From assembly GCF_001885765.1 (NCBI RefSeq), contig NZ_JXKD01000003.1, positions 124,001-188,000 of the forward strand: a stretch of DNA of 64,000 nucleotides. Reading direction: 5' to 3'. Below are positions 63,535 through 64,000 of this stretch, in pieces (position 1 is the first letter of the stretch; each line of letters begins with the position of its first letter). A program made the position numbers and the translations under genes. The DNA comes from Enterococcus aquimarinus (lineage in GTDB: Bacteria; Bacillota; Bacilli; Lactobacillales; Enterococcaceae). The notes beneath the pieces are model-generated. The model had not been told where the DNA came from. It saw only the letters and a list, made by a program, of their open reading frames with translations, and did not search any database.

Positions 63535-63909
63535 TTAAATTCTAGGGTTTTTCTGGAAAGGATTACTATGGGATAGTCCTCCTTGCGATAATAATTCATC
63601 ATAAAAAATACGACGAACATCTTTATCGGTTAACGGTTGTTTCACTTTTGTCTCAACTTCCTCTTCTTTCATTTCATAAAGCTTTTTAATTCCAGCCATA
63701 TTGAGTCCATCCGAGAGGTAATCTTTAATCTCAAGTAAGACATCAATATCATTCAAAGAATACATTCGGCGATTCCCTTCACTTCTTTCTGGGTGAATTA
63801 AATCTTGTTCCTCATAATAACGAATCTGTCGCGCGGTTAAGTCGGTCAATTTCATGACTGTTCCAATAGGAAACACAGACATTGATCGGCGAAATTCTTT
63901 CTCTTGCAT
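63535..63909 (-). CDS. glnR: Transcriptional regulator GlnR (MerR family)
   Basis: A 124-residue MerR-type repressor. The N-terminal winged helix has VMKLTDLTARQIRYYEEQDL and the recognition wing NRRMYSLNDID. GlnR represses glnRA and nitrogen-assimilation genes when glutamine is plentiful, with feedback-inhibited GlnA as its partner. Its C-terminal tail binds GlnA in Bacillus. GGGAGG precedes the ATG. It is followed by glnA after about 30 bases. Confidence 0.94.
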   Translation of the reverse strand: MQEKEFRRSMSVFPIGTVMKLTDLTARQIRYYEEQDLIHPERSEGNRRMYSLNDIDVLLEIKDYLSDGLNMAGIKKLYEMKEEEVETKVKQPLTDKDVRRIFYDELLSQGGLSHSNPFQKNPRI

Positions 63910-63921
63910 GATTGCCTCCCT

Positions 63922-63938
63922 TGTTATTCTCGATTAAA
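63922..63938. promoter_or_regulatory. Candidate GlnR box
   Basis: TGTTA-N7-TTAAA lies between the promoter and the glnR start. The GlnR consensus is TGTNA-N7-TNACA; the left half fits perfectly and the right half misses one base. Confidence 0.4.
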
Positions 63939-63955
63939 TAGTTGATGATAGAAAA

Positions 63956-63984
63956 AATATACCAACTCCATTCCTTCTTGTCAA
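63956..63984 (-). promoter_or_regulatory. Promoter of glnRA
   Basis: On the minus strand TTGACA, 17 bases, then TATATT. The -35 is perfect and the -10 differs from the consensus by one base. Confidence 0.8.
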
Positions 63985-64000
63985 CCGCCTATGTCATATA

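Overview
The window is a low-GC, gene-dense stretch of a Gram-positive chromosome of the order Lactobacillales, most likely Enterococcaceae (Enterococcus or a close genus). The evidence is a gap-pgk-tpiA-eno cluster behind a CggR-type regulator, rpoN next to a tRNA-Arg and rpoE, a walRKHIJ operon, an IreB-family protein whose N-terminus matches the enterococcal Ser/Thr-kinase substrate, a LipL/HD-dNTPase pair, a type B ribosomal protein L31 next to rho and murA, and a methionine T-box in place of an S-box. No rRNA, CRISPR array, prophage or intact insertion sequence was seen. The species cannot be named from sequence alone.

Layout. 0.1-5.3 kb: a Gfo/Idh/MocA oxidoreductase divergent from an RpiR-type regulator, a YfcC-type transporter and an M20 (PepV-like) dipeptidase, a probable uptake and catabolism unit. 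5.28-5.73 kb: a 450-bp non-coding element with nested inverted repeats and a GC-richer core, probably a miniature or decayed mobile element. 5.8-11.5 kb (minus): cggR-gap-pgk-tpiA-eno, with a recognisable CggR operator and promoter ahead of cggR and a perfect 30-bp palindrome between gap and pgk. 11.5-14.3 kb: rpoN, tRNA-Arg(CCG), rpoE and a YwiB-like protein. 14.4-19.3 kb: lipL, HD dNTPase, HAD phosphatase, NUDIX hydrolase, VOC protein, class I amidotransferase hydrolase. 19.4-28.5 kb (minus): alpha/beta hydrolase, NatAB-like ABC transporter, uvrC, trxA, mutS2, cvpA, zapA. 28.6-35.2 kb: rnhC and a FAD oxidoreductase; metQ under a Met T-box; a DUF1292 gene with ruvX and ireB; a thioredoxin-like gene; rex. 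35.4-39.6 kb: an ABC-F protein, alanine dehydrogenase with an exceptional 58-bp palindrome behind it, and a protein resembling ComK.

39.7-47.5 kb: the WalRK operon, DegV and DUF1836 genes and a small DUF898-like membrane protein. 47.7-51.7 kb: tRNA-Lys(CTT), then nrdH-nrdE-nrdF behind tandem NrdR boxes, with no nrdI in the cluster. 51.7-57.7 kb: an aldo/keto reductase, a small unknown gene, then a heterodimeric ABC exporter preceded by a 27-codon leader peptide and a Rho-independent terminator, with a terminator-competing antiterminator visible, and a GNAT acetyltransferase. 57.9-63.9 kb (minus): rpmE2, rho, murA, fba, and the glnR-glnA operon with its promoter at the window edge.

The most interesting regulatory system is the leader-peptide attenuator of the ABC exporter at 53.4-53.66 kb. 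It has the architecture of the antibiotic-responsive BmrB-BmrCD attenuator of Bacillus subtilis, but its peptide is not one I recognise. Other points worth a second look are the 450-bp nested element, the 58-bp perfect palindrome behind ald, the ComK-like gene, the inverted repeat wrapped around the -10 box of the thioredoxin-like gene, and the T-box, CggR and NrdR sites, which tie several genes to known regulons. Positions and pairings were worked out by eye.
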